Below, piece by piece: positions 63,057-64,000 of a stretch of 64,000 nucleotides of DNA. The notes under the pieces are model-generated. The model was not told the origin of the DNA, ran no database searches, and saw only the letters and a program-made list of their open reading frames with translations. Positions within the stretch are counted from its first letter, which is position 1. Each line of letters opens with the position of its first letter. This DNA is from an uncultured Chloroflexota bacterium. GTDB lineage: Bacteria > Chloroflexota > UBA11872. The stretch lies in the NCBI GenBank assembly GCA_958296175.1, contig OY282448.1, forward strand, positions 620,001 to 684,000, in the 5' to 3' direction. Position numbers and translations under genes: made by a program.

Positions 63057-64000
63057 GTGGAGTATCGGGCGGCCGGCGACGGCTACTTCGCCAAGCGCAA
63101 GCTGCGGCGTTACGCCGGGGTGTGGTCGCTGTGGGCGCTGGGCGTGGGCGCGGTCATTTCCGGGGACTTCTTCGGCTGGAACTTCGGGCTGGGGGTGGCC
63201 GGCTTCGGGGGCATGGCCGTGGCCACGGCCATCGTGGCGGTGATGTATCTGGGCATCTGCTACTCCATCGCCGAAATGTCGCCGGCGCTGCCGCACACCG
63301 GCGGGGCGTATTCCTTCGGGCGCACCGCCATGGGTCCCTGGGGCGGGTTCGTCACCGGGTTGTCGGAGAACATCGAATACGTGCTTACGCCGGCGGTGAT
63401 CGTGGTGGGCATCGGCGGCTACACCGGCGCGGTGGTCGACAACCTCTTTGGCGTGGATATTCCAGCGCCGGTCTGGTGGCTGATTTTCTACGCGGTGTTC
63501 GTGGGGCTGAACATTGTGGGCGTGGAGGCCGCGTTCAAGTTTTCCGTGGTCATCACCTTTCTGGCGCTGGCGGTTCTGGTCGTGTTCTGGGTGGGCGCAA
63601 TTCCGCATTTCAGCTGGGAGACGGCGTTCGACATCGAGCCGCAGCCCGGCAATTCGCGCTTCCTGCCGTTCGGATGGATCGGCGCGGCGCAGGCGCTGCC
63701 CTTCGCAATCTGGTTCTATCTGGCCATCGAGCAACTGCCGCTGGCCGCGGAAGAAGCGCGCAATCCCCGGCGGGACATGCCCAAGGCGCTGCTGTGGGGG
63801 ATTCTGACCTTGATTGCGGCGTCGGTGCTGACGCTGGTGCTGAGTTCGGGCATTGCGCCGGGGGCGGCGGCGGTCGGAGCCTCCGACGAGCCGATGTTCC
63901 TGGGGTTCGTCACCATCTTCGGCGGCGGGGTGGGCGCGTCGGCGCTGGCGCTGGCGGCGGTGGCGGGGCTGGTGGCCAGTTTTCACACCATCATCTACGC
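63057..64000 (+). CDS. Ethanolamine permease-like APC-family transporter, 3'-truncated by window edge
   Basis: The frame from GTG 63057 is open to the right edge (about 314 codons). It encodes successive membrane helices with WALGVGAVISGDFFGWNFGL, FGGMAVATAIVAVMYLGICY, AEMSPALPHTGGAYSFGRTA and the helix AIWFYLAIEQLPLAAEEARN. These match the ethanolamine permease branch of the APC superfamily. The C-terminal part lies outside the window. No eut genes are visible. Confidence 0.85.
   Translation, partial: MEYRAAGDGYFAKRKLRRYAGVWSLWALGVGAVISGDFFGWNFGLGVAGFGGMAVATAIVAVMYLGICYSIAEMSPALPHTGGAYSFGRTAMGPWGGFVTGLSENIEYVLTPAVIVVGIGGYTGAVVDNLFGVDIPAPVWWLIFYAVFVGLNIVGVEAAFKFSVVITFLALAVLVVFWVGAIPHFSWETAFDIEPQPGNSRFLPFGWIGAAQALPFAIWFYLAIEQLPLAAEEARNPRRDMPKALLWGILTLIAASVLTLVLSSGIAPGAAAVGASDEPMFLGFVTIFGGGVGASALALAAVAGLVASFHTIIY

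Overview
The window is about 64 kb of GC-rich DNA with tightly packed genes, many GTG starts and many 1-4 bp start/stop overlaps. A T-box leader on the ilv-leu operon, a CIRCE-controlled groES-groEL pair, DUF5667-type and RodZ-like membrane proteins, an AOR-family oxidoreductase and tandem Ldh2-type dehydrogenases together suggest a Chloroflexota bacterium (Dehalococcoidia/SAR202-like). This is inferred from gene content; no rRNA or marker phylogeny is available here.

Layout. 1-5 kb: threonine aldolase (cut by the window edge), SDR enzymes, a SAM methyltransferase and a pterin dehydratase. 5-7.7 kb: an ECF sigma factor overlapping a DUF5667-like membrane protein. 7.9-15 kb: a small unknown protein, an amidohydrolase, the CIRCE/groES-groEL operon, an aminotransferase and two tandem Ldh2-family dehydrogenases. 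15-19.7 kb: Hsp20 with its own promoter, threonine synthase, a cupin and a flippase-like protein. 19.8-23.6 kb (minus): gmd, rmd, a phosphohexomutase and a PMI-type cupin, a GDP-6-deoxy-hexose cassette. 24-26.7 kb: a YqeC-like protein and an XRE-ImmA/IrrE plus PIN (DUF4411-like) pair whose toxin-like gene is frameshifted. 26.9-28.7 kb: an M20 peptidase and a long non-coding stretch with an unusual 96-nt tRNA-like gene.

28.7-39 kb is a complete branched-chain amino-acid operon on the minus strand (ilvB-ilvN-ilvC-leuA-leuC-leuD-leuB-cimA) headed by a T-box riboswitch, with a possible leader peptide/attenuator before leuA. 39.3-43.3 kb: four overlapping unknown genes, the last with an SPFH-like C-terminal domain; then a RodZ-like gene, pgsA and a Gfo/Idh/MocA oxidoreductase. 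46-50.4 kb: a DNA methyltransferase fused to an HNH nuclease domain, an ABC exporter, and a second (SPPY) methyltransferase preceded by a perfect palindrome. 51-58.3 kb: TfoX-N and VOC proteins and an Aap-type amino-acid ABC transporter with two binding-protein paralogues. 58.6-61.5 kb: an SRPBCC protein and an AOR oxidoreductase with a MoaD/ThiS-like partner. 61.8-63 kb: a HigA antitoxin beside a truncated higB and repeat arrays. The window ends inside an ethanolamine-type permease.

The most unusual item is the tRNA-like gene at 28313-28408: an 8-bp acceptor stem with a 4-bp T stem, a long variable arm, discriminator G and a UAG anticodon. Other notable items are the methyltransferase-HNH fusion, several decaying small genes (PIN, higB, a CxxC protein, a VOC fragment), and palindromic repeat arrays that imitate CRISPR spacing.
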